A DNA stretch of 64,000 bases, taken from contig CBFICS010000010.1 in assembly GCA_965661055.1 (NCBI GenBank), positions 1 through 64,000 of the forward strand, in the 5' to 3' direction. Both the position numbers and the translations under genes were made by a program. Each line of letters begins with the position of its first letter. Within the stretch, counting starts at the first letter, position 1. Positions 8,393-16,600 of this stretch are shown piece by piece. The notes under the pieces are model-generated. The model searched no databases, was not told the origin of the DNA, and was given only the letters and a program-made list of their open reading frames with translations. The DNA is from CBFHSF01 sp965661055 (GTDB taxonomy: Bacteria; Bacteroidota; Bacteroidia; Flavobacteriales; Schleiferiaceae).

Positions 8393-10969
8393 ATGGACGA
8401 AAATTTTTCACCCCGCGTTCGTGACGTTATTAGCTTTAGTAAAGAAGAAGCACTAAGGCTTGGTCACGACTATATAGGAACAGAACATTTAATGCTAGGA
8501 CTCATTCGCGAAGGCGAAGGAAGTGCTATTCAAATATTGAAAGAACTGGGTATGGAACTGCCTACTTTTAGGCAAAAGATTGAATCAATCAGTGTACCTA
8601 ATACTAACAAACAAGTTTCTTCAAAGAAAAACTTACCCCTTACAAGGCAAGCAGAAAAGGCATTAAAAACCACTTTCTTAGAAGCTAAGCTATTTCAAAG
8701 TGACGTCATTAGAACTCCTCACTTATTACTTTGCATTTTAAGAAATGACGATGACCCTATTACACGACTTTTAAAACAAACAGGTATTGATTATGATTCA
8801 GTAAAAACTGAATTCATGGCCAATTACTCAGATACCACTCCTACCCTTCCAAAATCCGACCTTCCCTTTTCTGATGATGAGGATGAAGGATTTGACAAAG
8901 GTAAAGGAAGTGGGTTTGGATCAAGCAATCCGGGTGCTTCCAGAACAGGTCGCACTACTGAGAAATCTAAAACTCCAGTTCTTGATAACTTTGGTAGAGA
9001 CTTGACCAAGTTGGCTGAAGATAACAAGTTAGATCCTGTAGTAGGTCGTGAAAAAGAGATTGAGCGTGTATCGCAAATCCTTTCAAGAAGAAAGAAAAAC
9101 AATCCCTTGCTAATTGGTGAGCCTGGTGTGGGTAAATCAGCTATTGCTGAAGGACTTGCGCTAAGAATCATTAAAAAACAAGTGAGCCGCGTTCTCTTTA
9201 ACAAAAGAGTGGTAACCTTAGACCTTGCTTCATTAGTTGCCGGTACAAAGTACCGTGGTCAATTTGAAGAGCGTATGAAGGCGCTGATGAATGAATTGGA
9301 GAAGAACGATGATATCATTTTATTTATCGACGAACTTCACACCATTGTAGGTGCCGGTGGCGCAACGGGTTCTCTAGATGCCTCTAACATGTTTAAACCT
9401 GCCCTTGCTAGGGGAGAAATTCAATGTATTGGTGCAACCACCTTAGATGAATACAGACAGTATATTGAAAAAGATGGTGCATTAGAGAGACGTTTCCAAA
9501 AAGTGATGGTAGAGCCTACAACGGTAGAAGAAACCATTCAGATATTGAACAACATCAAAGAGCGTTACGAAGATCACCACAATGTAAATTATACACCAGA
9601 AGCTATTCAAGCTTGTGTTACTTTAACCCAGCGCTATGTAGCTGATAGACACCTTCCCGACAAGGCGATTGACGCCCTTGACGAGGCAGGAAGTAGGGTT
9701 CATATCACCTCTATTCACGTTCCGGATCAAGTCATTGAATTGGAAAAGAAATTAGAGGAAATTAGAGAACAGAAGCTAAGCGTTGTTAAAAAACAGCGTT
9801 ATGAAGAGGCTGCTAGACTTAGAGACGATGAGAAACATGTTGAGTCAGATTTAGAAGCTGCTCAAAAAGCATGGGAAGAAGAAGTTAAAAAGAATAGAGA
9901 AACTGTTTCTGAGGAAGATGTTGCTGAAGTAGTTTCAATGATTACTGGAATTCCAGTATCAAGAGTAGCTCAACAAGAGAGTTCTCGTTTAACCGCTATG
10001 ACGGAAGAGTTAAAAAGCCGTGTTATTGGACAGGACGAGGCGGTGAAAAAGGTGGTGAAAGCCATTCAAAGAAACCGTGCAGGCCTTAAAGACCCGAATA
10101 AACCTATGGGCTCATTTATTTTTTTAGGTCCTACGGGAGTGGGTAAAACCCAACTGGCAAAAGAACTTTCTAAATCACTATTTGATACAGACGATAGTCT
10201 AATCAGAATTGATATGTCTGAGTACATGGAGAAATTCGCTGTATCAAGATTGGTTGGGGCCCCTCCAGGATACGTTGGGTATGAAGAAGGTGGACAATTA
10301 ACCGAAAAAGTCAGGAGAAAACCCTATGCAGTGGTTTTATTGGATGAGATTGAAAAAGCTCACCCTGATGTATTTAACCTATTGTTACAAGCGCTTGACG
10401 ATGGACATATGACCGATTCGTTAGGTAGAAAAGTTGACTTTAAAAACACCATTGTTATCATGACCTCTAACATCGGGTCAAGACAAATTAAAGACTTTGG
10501 TCAAGGAGTTGGTTTTGGAACAAAATCTAGAGAACAAGGAGCTGATGAGCATACAAAAAGCGTTATTGAAAATGCCTTAAAAAAGGCTTTTGCTCCTGAG
10601 TTTTTAAATCGTGTTGACGATGTTGTATTGTTTAATACTCTTTCTAGAGAGAATATTCACAAGATCATCGATATTGAGCTTAAGAAGTTGACAGACAGAG
10701 TTACTGGTTTGGGTTACACCCTAGCGTTAACGGATAAAGCAAAAGACTTTATCGCTGACAAGGGGTTTGATCAGCAATTTGGTGCAAGACCCTTAGCTAG
10801 AGCAATTCAAAAATACGTTGAAGATCCTTTGGCTGAAGAGATTATTAAAGAATCCATCAAGGAAGGTGATGTTATTAGTGTCGATTACGACGAAAAATCT
10901 GAGGATAAAATAACCGTCTCAATTGGGGATAAGAAATCTTTGAAATCAAAAGAATCACCAACAGAATAA
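8393..10969 (+). CDS. clpC: ATP-dependent Clp protease ATPase subunit ClpC
   Basis: 858 residues. Order: two Clp N-domain repeats (residues about 1-145), an acidic and Gly-rich linker (about 150-195), a first AAA+ domain with Walker A GEPGVGKSA (about residue 242) and Walker B IILFIDELHT, a UVR-type coiled coil (RYEEAARLRDDEK), a second AAA+ domain with Walker A GPTGVGKTQ (about 579), and a C-terminal ClpB-D2 small domain. The UVR motif and double N repeat fit ClpC rather than ClpA or ClpB. It unfolds substrates for ClpP, which is not in the window. It carries its own promoter and terminator and is monocistronic. Confidence 0.96.
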   Translation: MDENFSPRVRDVISFSKEEALRLGHDYIGTEHLMLGLIREGEGSAIQILKELGMELPTFRQKIESISVPNTNKQVSSKKNLPLTRQAEKALKTTFLEAKLFQSDVIRTPHLLLCILRNDDDPITRLLKQTGIDYDSVKTEFMANYSDTTPTLPKSDLPFSDDEDEGFDKGKGSGFGSSNPGASRTGRTTEKSKTPVLDNFGRDLTKLAEDNKLDPVVGREKEIERVSQILSRRKKNNPLLIGEPGVGKSAIAEGLALRIIKKQVSRVLFNKRVVTLDLASLVAGTKYRGQFEERMKALMNELEKNDDIILFIDELHTIVGAGGATGSLDASNMFKPALARGEIQCIGATTLDEYRQYIEKDGALERRFQKVMVEPTTVEETIQILNNIKERYEDHHNVNYTPEAIQACVTLTQRYVADRHLPDKAIDALDEAGSRVHITSIHVPDQVIELEKKLEEIREQKLSVVKKQRYEEAARLRDDEKHVESDLEAAQKAWEEEVKKNRETVSEEDVAEVVSMITGIPVSRVAQQESSRLTAMTEELKSRVIGQDEAVKKVVKAIQRNRAGLKDPNKPMGSFIFLGPTGVGKTQLAKELSKSLFDTDDSLIRIDMSEYMEKFAVSRLVGAPPGYVGYEEGGQLTEKVRRKPYAVVLLDEIEKAHPDVFNLLLQALDDGHMTDSLGRKVDFKNTIVIMTSNIGSRQIKDFGQGVGFGTKSREQGADEHTKSVIENALKKAFAPEFLNRVDDVVLFNTLSRENIHKIIDIELKKLTDRVTGLGYTLALTDKAKDFIADKGFDQQFGARPLARAIQKYVEDPLAEEIIKESIKEGDVISVDYDEKSEDKITVSIGDKKSLKSKESPTE

Positions 10970-10973
10970 TTAG

Positions 10974-11000
10974 AAAAGGGAGTTTTTAACTCCCTTTTTT
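10974..11000. terminator. Terminator between clpC and the exonuclease gene
   Basis: An 11-bp stem (10974-10984 with 10988-10998) with a 3-nt loop and T tract lies just after the clpC stop. It has A-rich and T-rich flanks on both sides, so it can serve both convergent genes; its last base is in the stop codon of the exonuclease gene. Confidence 0.85.
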
Positions 11001-12316
11001 TATATCTCTATTTTCTCGAAAAACTCCTTTGACTCTAATAGTTGTTGGGCTTTCCATTGGTTCGTAGGACTGCTATCCGTTACCAGAATTTCAATTTTCT
11101 CAGAGTCTAATGAATGGACCTTCTCCCCTTTTTGGATATATCCACCTAGGCAGAATAATCCGTCCTTATACCCTACCATTCCCCATTCGGTTTCATTTCT
11201 ACCTTTTACAGTAACATAAAAGGCTTGATTCACCTTATTGTCATCAATAAACCTTAACACGTTTTCATCGTGGTTTTTAAAGGGGTAATTTCCACCAATA
11301 CCCAAATATTCTGGATTTAGATCGTACATGTCTCTAATAGAATACAAGTCTTGAATGGCCGCAGGATGTGAATAATATGATCTAATAGAACTAGATAAAG
11401 AATAGGTTTTATTTACCGCTAGCCTTTGGTTTCCTTTCCCATCTTTATAGTTAAAAAGTCCGTAGGTTCTTTTAGGGACTTTTTGGGCTTTGTTAAACTC
11501 TGGCCAATATTTTCTAATTTCCTGATCTTCAAACAAAAAAGCCATCCATTCTGAACCTGTTTCAAGGTAATCGATAGTTTGTATTTCTCGTAACAGTCTT
11601 TGGGTTTTTTCAGAGTCTAATTGGGTGGTAAAATGAGATTTTAATCTGCTTTTAATGTTTTTTGCTTTTCCAATGTAAAGGTTCTTACCTCCCTTTCCCT
11701 TCATATAATATACCCCAGCGTTGGTAGAAAGTTGATCAAAATCTGATGCACTAATTTGCTGAGGCAAAAACTGATAATTGTTTTTGAGTTTAACACTTTC
11801 CTTCCATACATCTTGGGTATCTCGCTTTAAAACTTCAGACAAAATTTGAAGTGCTGCAATGGCATCAGATAGTGCCCTGTGTGGATTTTCATTATTAAGA
11901 CCAAAATGGCTTACCAAATTCTTTAAAGAATAACTCTTTAACCCTGGTAGTACTTTTCGTGTATATCTTACGGTACATAGTTTTCTGGGGTTCCAGTTAG
12001 AGTATCCCGCTTCTTTGAGTTCGTTTTTTAGAAATGAAAAGTCAAAATGAACATTATGAGCGACAAAGATACATCCAGATACAAGGTCGTAAACTCTTTG
12101 AGAAATTTCAGAAAAAAGCGGAGCATCAGCCACCATTTCATTGGTAATTCCGGTAAGATGCTGAATGCCTAATGGAATGTTTTTCTGCGGATTAACCAAT
12201 GTGTGAAAACGCTCAATCTCTTTTTGTCCATCATAAATAACTATACCCACTTCAGTAATGCGATGATGCATGGCATCCCCTCCTGTGGTTTCTAAATCTA
12301 CAACGGCAAAATTCAT
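11000..12316 (-). CDS. DnaQ-like 3'-5' exonuclease fused to GIY-YIG nuclease
   Basis: 438 residues. Residues 1-165 are a DEDDh exonuclease: VVDLETTGG (Asp, Glu), HNVHFDFSFLK (Asp), and HRALSDAIAAL (His, Asp). Residues about 198-290 are a GIY-YIG domain like that of UvrC and Cho (GVYYMKGKGGKNLYIGKAKN, then LKSHFT). The C-terminal 140 residues have no family I recognise. DnaQ/UvrC-N fusions are known in Actinobacteria and Bacteroidota and are thought to act in DNA repair; the substrate here is inferred. The ATG lies 4 nt after a TATTTTTA box, suggesting a leaderless message. Confidence 0.9.
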   Translation of the reverse strand: MNFAVVDLETTGGDAMHHRITEVGIVIYDGQKEIERFHTLVNPQKNIPLGIQHLTGITNEMVADAPLFSEISQRVYDLVSGCIFVAHNVHFDFSFLKNELKEAGYSNWNPRKLCTVRYTRKVLPGLKSYSLKNLVSHFGLNNENPHRALSDAIAALQILSEVLKRDTQDVWKESVKLKNNYQFLPQQISASDFDQLSTNAGVYYMKGKGGKNLYIGKAKNIKSRLKSHFTTQLDSEKTQRLLREIQTIDYLETGSEWMAFLFEDQEIRKYWPEFNKAQKVPKRTYGLFNYKDGKGNQRLAVNKTYSLSSSIRSYYSHPAAIQDLYSIRDMYDLNPEYLGIGGNYPFKNHDENVLRFIDDNKVNQAFYVTVKGRNETEWGMVGYKDGLFCLGGYIQKGEKVHSLDSEKIEILVTDSSPTNQWKAQQLLESKEFFEKIEI

Positions 12317-12320
12317 GGTA

Positions 12321-12328
12321 TAAAAATA
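12321..12328 (-). promoter_or_regulatory. Possible -7 box of exonuclease gene, 4 nt from ATG
   Basis: The minus strand reads TATTTTTA-TACC-ATG. The last base of the box departs from TANNTTTG (A for G). It lies in the T tract of the terminator of the preceding gene. Confidence 0.4.
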
Positions 12329-12354
12329 AAAAAGGCCGCCCTAATGGCAGCCTT
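12328..12354 (-). terminator. Terminator of the PDZ/T9SS gene
   Basis: A 9-bp stem with one G-U pair (12332-12340 with 12346-12354), a 5-nt loop, and TTTTTTATTTTTA on the minus strand. It ends about 12 nt before the ATG of the next same-strand gene. Confidence 0.75.
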
Positions 12355-12374
12355 AAAAGTATTAATCTTTGATT

Positions 12375-13277
12375 TTATTTTACAGTGAACTTTTCCTTTA
12401 CTAGCGCATCATCTTGCTTCACTATTGCGTAGTAGAACCCTGGCACAATATCTTTTAGCTCAAAAGTTTGCGCAAATTCAGTTGTCCCCTCGTACTTCTT
12501 AGAAAAAATTGATTTTCCGTTGGCATCAAAAATCTCAAGGCTAACCTTTTTATTCTCTAGATTACTTGCTGTAATTAAAAAATTGTCGCCATTTAATTCC
12601 TTTATTGATACATCCGCATTTAATTGTGAGTAGTCTAAACCTTTTAAAATGTTTTCAAATACTTTTTGATCTCTAGGAGTAATGGCATCGAAGAAAAACA
12701 TTTCTTTTTGAGGCGTTCTTGCCTCTCTTGGAACTTTTCGAAGTATTACTTCCTCTCGCATTTGAATGTTCATTGATTTTAGTTTGCCCTTAAAGCTTTG
12801 TTTTTTACCGTCTCGCAAAACGGTTATCTCAATCTCTTTATCCAATCCGTTTTTTGAGATTTCTGATTTCAGATCCTCTTCATTGGTTATTTGCCTACCA
12901 TTTATTGAGATTATTTGGTCTCCCTTTTTTATCCCCATTTCTTCTGCTGCACTTTCTTCTATAACCTTTTCGACAATTACCGATTCCTTTCCAGTTAAAA
13001 AGGTTATTCCTAAAATAGGTCTCTTCTTGTCTAATGAAAACCCTTGTCTTCCTTCACCTTCTAAATCAAGGATTACATTTTGGTCCATAAAGGCTAGTAC
13101 ATCTTCATTTTCAACAGAAGTTTCTTGCAGGGCTTTTTCAATTTCTTCTTGAGTTCCTTCTAGGACCATTTCAGTAGATTTTCCATCTTTAACCACTTTG
13201 ACAAGAATCTTCCTGTTGGGTTCTGACTGTGAAAATCCCATAAAAGGCATGGCCAGCAAAAGAGTGGCAAATCCCAT
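12375..13277 (-). CDS. Secreted PDZ-domain protein with T9SS sorting domain
   Basis: 300 residues from the ATG at 13277. A hydrophobic segment ends MGFSQ, as a signal peptide would. A PDZ domain spans about residues 85-165 (GITFLTGKESVIVEKVIEES, then GIKKGDQIISINGRQI). The last 70 residues have the Ig-like type A T9SS sorting pattern (FDANGKSIFSKKYEG, then PGFYYAIVKQ and EKFTVK at the end). It is probably exported through the inner membrane by Sec and through the outer membrane by T9SS. The N terminus is odd: no basic residue precedes the hydrophobic core, while an out-of-frame ATG at 13299 would supply one (MESFWKK) if an A8 tract were one base shorter. Confidence 0.85.
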   Translation of the reverse strand: MGFATLLLAMPFMGFSQSEPNRKILVKVVKDGKSTEMVLEGTQEEIEKALQETSVENEDVLAFMDQNVILDLEGEGRQGFSLDKKRPILGITFLTGKESVIVEKVIEESAAEEMGIKKGDQIISINGRQITNEEDLKSEISKNGLDKEIEITVLRDGKKQSFKGKLKSMNIQMREEVILRKVPREARTPQKEMFFFDAITPRDQKVFENILKGLDYSQLNADVSIKELNGDNFLITASNLENKKVSLEIFDANGKSIFSKKYEGTTEFAQTFELKDIVPGFYYAIVKQDDALVKEKFTVK

Positions 13278-13284
13278 TTTTTTT
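13277..13284 (-). repeat. A8 tract at the start of the PDZ/T9SS gene
   Basis: Eight A on the minus strand, the last one being the A of the ATG at 13277. With seven A, the ATG at 13299 would be in frame and give a normal signal peptide (MESFWKKMGFATLLLAMPF). It could be a slippage site, a phase-variation tract or a sequencing error. Confidence 0.6.
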
Positions 13285-13425
13285 CCAAAAACTTTCCATA
13301 ATAATTTGATTTTAAGCGTAGCAGAACTTTTCGAAAGTAAAATTTTAAAGATTTGCCCCTTGTTTAATTTTTGTTAAAATTATTTCTTGACCTTTACAGT
13401 CAATGACTTTAAGTACTTTTAACTT

Positions 13426-13908
13426 ATGGATACCTTTTTATTAATCATGGCTGTTTTATTGACCCTAACCGGAATTGTAGGCGGTATTGTCCCCGTTATT
13501 CCTGGTCCACCGATTAGCTTTTTAGGTTTTTTGCTTTTTATGTTCACTCCGTACATGGAGTTTTCATGGGGTATTTGCTTGCTTATGGGCTTTTTAGCGT
13601 TAGCCATAACCTTAGCAGATATTTACATACCCGCCATAAGTGCTAAAAAGTATGGAGGCACTAAATTTGCAGCTTCCGGATCCGTAATCGGAATGTTGGT
13701 TGGAATGATTTTCTTTCCGCCACTTGGCGTAATTGTTGGCGCTTTTTTGGGTGCTTTTGTGGGTGAAATCGCTTTCGCGGGAAAAAACTCTTCAGAGGCC
13801 TTGAAAAGCGGTTGGGGAGCATTGATCGGATTTATTATTGGCACTTCCCTGAAAATAGGTTATTCTTTTATTGTATTCGGATACTTAATTATTAAATGGG
13901 TAAAATAA
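13426..13908 (+). CDS. DUF456 family membrane protein
   Basis: 160 residues, nearly all hydrophobic with about five membrane segments and many Gly and Pro. The N terminus (GIVGGIVPVIPGPPISFLG) and the middle (GGTKFAASGSVIGMLVGMIF, then PLGVIVGAFLGAFVGE) are the hallmarks of DUF456. The function of the family is unknown. It overlaps the next gene by 13 bp, so both are co-translated. A possible promoter was not resolved; the gene is divergent from the PDZ/T9SS gene. Confidence 0.9.
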   Translation: MDTFLLIMAVLLTLTGIVGGIVPVIPGPPISFLGFLLFMFTPYMEFSWGICLLMGFLALAITLADIYIPAISAKKYGGTKFAASGSVIGMLVGMIFFPPLGVIVGAFLGAFVGEIAFAGKNSSEALKSGWGALIGFIIGTSLKIGYSFIVFGYLIIKWVK

Positions 13909-14642
13909 AACTCACCGTATTGGTTTCTCTAATTTCCACCATGAGTGTATTCTGTCAAGTACTTAGGGAAGGAAGAGTAATGGCCAAGGACAGTGTTAGT
14001 TATGGTATACCAGACTGTTATGTTATCAATTCAAAAACCAATAAGTCTACAACTACAGATGATTTGGGTTTTTTTGAGTTAAAAATGAGCAAGGGTGACA
14101 CCTTAGTGATTTCTAATATTCAATATAAGTATGGTTATTATTGGGATAATGACTCTACCTCCACCTCCATTCCAATAATAATAAAATTAGAGTCAAGAAA
14201 TTTCTTGTTAGATGAGGTAAGTATTTTTTCATACACCTTAACATCAAACAAACCTAAACCTATGCCAATTGGAAAACCACAGGTGCCTGATGAATCAGAA
14301 ACCCAGGTAAAAACCATGGCCATGCCAAGTATGACAAGCCCCATTGATATGTTATATTACTATTTTGGAAGTCGACCAAAACAGTTGAGAAAACTAAAGG
14401 AGTTACAGAAGGAAGATTACTATAGAGAAAGACTAAGACAAGGAAAAAATCGGGCAATAATCTCTGAAATCACTGGACTAACCAAAGAGGAAATAGAACA
14501 AATGGCTTTTTTCTGCAAGTACAATCAGTCAAACATTAGCACCATGACAGATTACCAACTTTTGGTGAGCATATTAAATTGCTATCGTGATTATATTAGC
14601 AAAAAAGAATCAGAAGATATTTTAAACCGACAAAGTTGGTAA
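13896..14642 (+). CDS. Secreted protein with carboxypeptidase-regulatory-like domain
   Basis: 248 residues. Signal peptide (about residues 1-20, ending VFCQ), then a beta-sandwich domain of about 85 residues with the layout of CarboxypepD_reg-like domains (GIPDCYVINSKTNKSTTTDD, LGFFELKMSKGDTLVISNIQ). Such domains occur at the N terminus of TonB-dependent receptors, but no barrel follows here. The second half is helical, charged and without a family I recognise (KQLRKLKELQKEDYYRERL). It begins inside the DUF456 gene (13-bp overlap). It is probably a periplasmic or outer-membrane-associated protein. Function unknown. Confidence 0.8.
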   Translation: MGKIKLTVLVSLISTMSVFCQVLREGRVMAKDSVSYGIPDCYVINSKTNKSTTTDDLGFFELKMSKGDTLVISNIQYKYGYYWDNDSTSTSIPIIIKLESRNFLLDEVSIFSYTLTSNKPKPMPIGKPQVPDESETQVKTMAMPSMTSPIDMLYYYFGSRPKQLRKLKELQKEDYYRERLRQGKNRAIISEITGLTKEEIEQMAFFCKYNQSNISTMTDYQLLVSILNCYRDYISKKESEDILNRQSW

Positions 14643-14695
14643 ATAATTTTCTATTGTTTTTTGGTAGAAAAGACCTATTCTAATCAAATAAGCGA

Positions 14696-15016
14696 TGGAA
14701 CGTGGAGAATATTGAAGAGCAGTCCATCTTACTCTACTTAGATCGGACATTTGAAAGTTTAATTGAAACACCTGATTTAAAATCTCAAACTCAAAAGGTT
14801 TTAAACAAGGTAAAGGAAAATTTAATCTTAATAGAAGATAGCAACTCAAAGCAAGTTTACTTTAACGCTATTTGGTCAAAGCTTTCGGCAAAGAAATCTG
14901 AATTAAAAGCATCACTAATGCTGAATGTAGGATTTTCTGGAATGTACGAGTTTTTTCTAGTAGATAGAATAAGTACCGTTTTGAAGTCACGATTTCCACA
15001 GTACGTTCAAATGTAG
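14696..15016 (+). CDS. Small soluble protein of unknown function
   Basis: 106 residues from the ATG at 14696 (MDVENIEEQ), which is in frame with, and two codons upstream of, a GTG at 14702. It is charged and predicted all-helical, with no signal peptide or membrane segment. No family is recognised. It lies 53 nt after the preceding gene and 50 nt before the next one, all on the same strand, so it may share their transcript. Function unknown; that it is coding rests on length, codon use like the neighbours and position. Confidence 0.6.
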   Translation, partial: WNVENIEEQSILLYLDRTFESLIETPDLKSQTQKVLNKVKENLILIEDSNSKQVYFNAIWSKLSAKKSELKASLMLNVGFSGMYEFFLVDRISTVLKSRFPQYVQM

Positions 15017-15066
15017 TAGCGGTTAGCTCATTGAAATTATTACCTTTATGGAAATAATTTGAGCTT

Positions 15067-15564
15067 GTGAAATTCTTAGTTTCTCTTTGTATTGTAGTAT
15101 TTGTATCATTACCTGCGTCTGGTCAGGCGGATTCTGTTTTTGTTGAAAAAATCAAAAGCGGTCTCACCAATCCTGAATTTGACTTCACTTCACTTTATTT
15201 AACACCTCAAGAGTTCCATGAGTTTTTGACCTTGCAAACTCACTGGGATAAGAATGCCATTGATCAATCATTAATGGAGGTAAATGCAAAGTATTCTGAA
15301 TGGAAGTCTGCATTTCAATCTCAATTAACCGCTCTACAAGAAGATTTTCATGCTACTCTTACCATAGAAGAGCTGAAATTAGTTTGGGACAAAGGTTTTA
15401 CTAAAGAGAAGAATAATGAACTCTGGTTTTCAAATTACTTTACCTTAAAGGGGAAATGGATTGACAAAAAGAAAAACCACTATGACATTGTCCTAGAGTT
15501 TCTAGCGGTCAACTATAACAATGAATGGATTTTGATGTCTCCTATCAATGAAATTAACCCATGA
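15067..15564 (+). CDS. Small secreted protein of unknown function (first of a pair)
   Basis: 165 residues from a GTG start, followed directly by a signal peptide (MKFLVSLCIVVFVSLPASGQ). The mature part has helices and then a strand-rich end (YFTLKGKWIDKK, HYDIVLEFLAVNYNNEWILM). The next gene encodes a protein of the same size and layout, and its end (YDKIVFEGIKLNGHFYILDG) can be laid over this one, so the two may be diverged copies. The stop overlaps the next start as ATGA. No family is recognised. Confidence 0.7.
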   Translation: MKFLVSLCIVVFVSLPASGQADSVFVEKIKSGLTNPEFDFTSLYLTPQEFHEFLTLQTHWDKNAIDQSLMEVNAKYSEWKSAFQSQLTALQEDFHATLTIEELKLVWDKGFTKEKNNELWFSNYFTLKGKWIDKKKNHYDIVLEFLAVNYNNEWILMSPINEINP

Positions 15565-16049
15565 AGCGTAGTTTCTTAATAGCCTTTACGGTTTTCTCGA
15601 TTTCGTGTTACTCTCAAAACACAGAAACTGAATATGGTAAACGGATTTTCAAAAATCTATTTACACGGGCAGATTCAATATTCACTCAATTGGTCCCTTT
15701 AAATACGTACATGGTTTTTGTGGACCACGAAGATTACAATGCAGAAGAAAGAGAGTTTTACAAATCTCAAGCAATTGAAGCTTACCCTAAGGTAAAAGCA
15801 AGTTTTTACAAAGAAGCTCAACGCATTGTTAAATTTTATAAAGAAAAGGTTATTGATGGCTACCAATTTGAATTTCTCACTGCCACCTTTGTACCTCGTG
15901 AAACTGACCATCACGGATATTTCATTATAAGGTATTCTACAAAAATTGATGACCAATTAATTTATGACAAAATTGTTTTTGAGGGAATAAAACTCAATGG
16001 TCATTTCTACATTTTAGATGGATTTTTTGAAGAAGTACCTGAAGATTAG
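15561..16049 (+). CDS. Small secreted protein of unknown function (second of a pair)
   Basis: 162 residues. Signal peptide MKRSFLIAFTVFSISCYSQ; the Cys lies at the end of the hydrophobic core, but SISC is a weak lipobox. The mature part has a long amphipathic helix (AYPKVKASFYKEAQRIVKFY) and a strand-rich C terminus (GYFIIRYSTKI, YDKIVFEGIKL). It is co-translated with the preceding gene (4-bp overlap) and similar in layout. No terminator hairpin follows, only T-rich DNA. Function unknown. Confidence 0.7.
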   Translation: MKRSFLIAFTVFSISCYSQNTETEYGKRIFKNLFTRADSIFTQLVPLNTYMVFVDHEDYNAEEREFYKSQAIEAYPKVKASFYKEAQRIVKFYKEKVIDGYQFEFLTATFVPRETDHHGYFIIRYSTKIDDQLIYDKIVFEGIKLNGHFYILDGFFEEVPED

Positions 16050-16157
16050 ATTTTTTTTTCGATTTTTTTCTGACCTCTCCCCTTTCCCTACATCCCGCAT
16101 TCTTTAAGAGTTTACAAGATTTTTATGTAAGAAACTTCATATGAATTTCTAAACAAT

Positions 16158-16202
16158 ATAGTACTTGGTATTGCATAGTACTGTGTTTTTAATATATCTT
16201 TG
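16158..16202 (+). promoter_or_regulatory. padR promoter with repeated ATAGTACT operator
   Basis: TTG at 16171-16173 is followed after 21 nt by TATCTTTG (16195-16202), a good match to the Bacteroidota promoter. ATAGTACT occurs at 16158-16165 and again at 16175-16182, flanking the -33 TTG. AGTACT is itself palindromic, so the pair also forms an inverted repeat, as expected for an operator of a dimeric PadR protein. Confidence 0.55.
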
Positions 16203-16239
16203 TATAGAACAATTGATATCAATACCTAAAATATTAACC

Positions 16240-16278
16240 ATGAGAAATCAATTCATAATTAGAAAAGATGAAAATTGA
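16240..16278 (+). other. 12-codon upstream ORF overlapping padR start
   Basis: ATG at 16240 after AACC, then MRNQFIIRKDEN and TGA. It overlaps the padR ATG (16268) by 11 bp in another frame, which would allow translational coupling. It is too short to judge as coding. Confidence 0.3.
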
Positions 16279-16600
16279 AAACACAAAAGCCCAAATGAGA
16301 AAAGGGGTCTTAGAATATTGTATTCTCTCGGTTTTAAATAACAAGGATGCTTACGCATCAGATATTATTGAAACGCTAAAAAGAGGAAAACTAATAATTG
16401 TTGAAGGCACTATGTATCCCCTACTTAATCGTTTAAAAAACGCTGAACTACTTACTTATAATTGGGAAGAGTCAACGTCTGGCCCCCCGAGAAAGTATTA
16501 TGCACTTACCCCAAAAGGCAAAGAGTTTTTAAAGGAACTCAATACCACTTGGGATGAATTAGTTGAAGCTGTAACATTAACCACAAGCAAAGAATCATGA
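16268..16600 (+). CDS. PadR family transcriptional regulator
   Basis: 110 residues, the usual size of the short (PadR-s2) group. It is a winged helix-turn-helix over residues 10-80: RKGVLEYCILSVL, then IVEGTMYPLLNRLKNAELL, and a wing with SGPPRKYYALTPKG, all typical. PadR proteins repress their own operon and respond to small molecules or envelope stress. It is coupled by ATGA to the PspC-domain gene, so that gene is the likely target. Repeats of ATAGTACT in the promoter are the probable operator. Confidence 0.93.
   Translation: MKIENTKAQMRKGVLEYCILSVLNNKDAYASDIIETLKRGKLIIVEGTMYPLLNRLKNAELLTYNWEESTSGPPRKYYALTPKGKEFLKELNTTWDELVEAVTLTTSKES

Noticed and set aside
8824..9204. Minus-strand 126-codon frame within clpC
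   Set aside because: It lies opposite the linker and first AAA+ domain; the amino-acid content is that of a shadow.
12766..13152. Plus-strand 128-codon frame opposite the PDZ gene
   Set aside because: Ser- and Phe-rich shadow of the PDZ domain.
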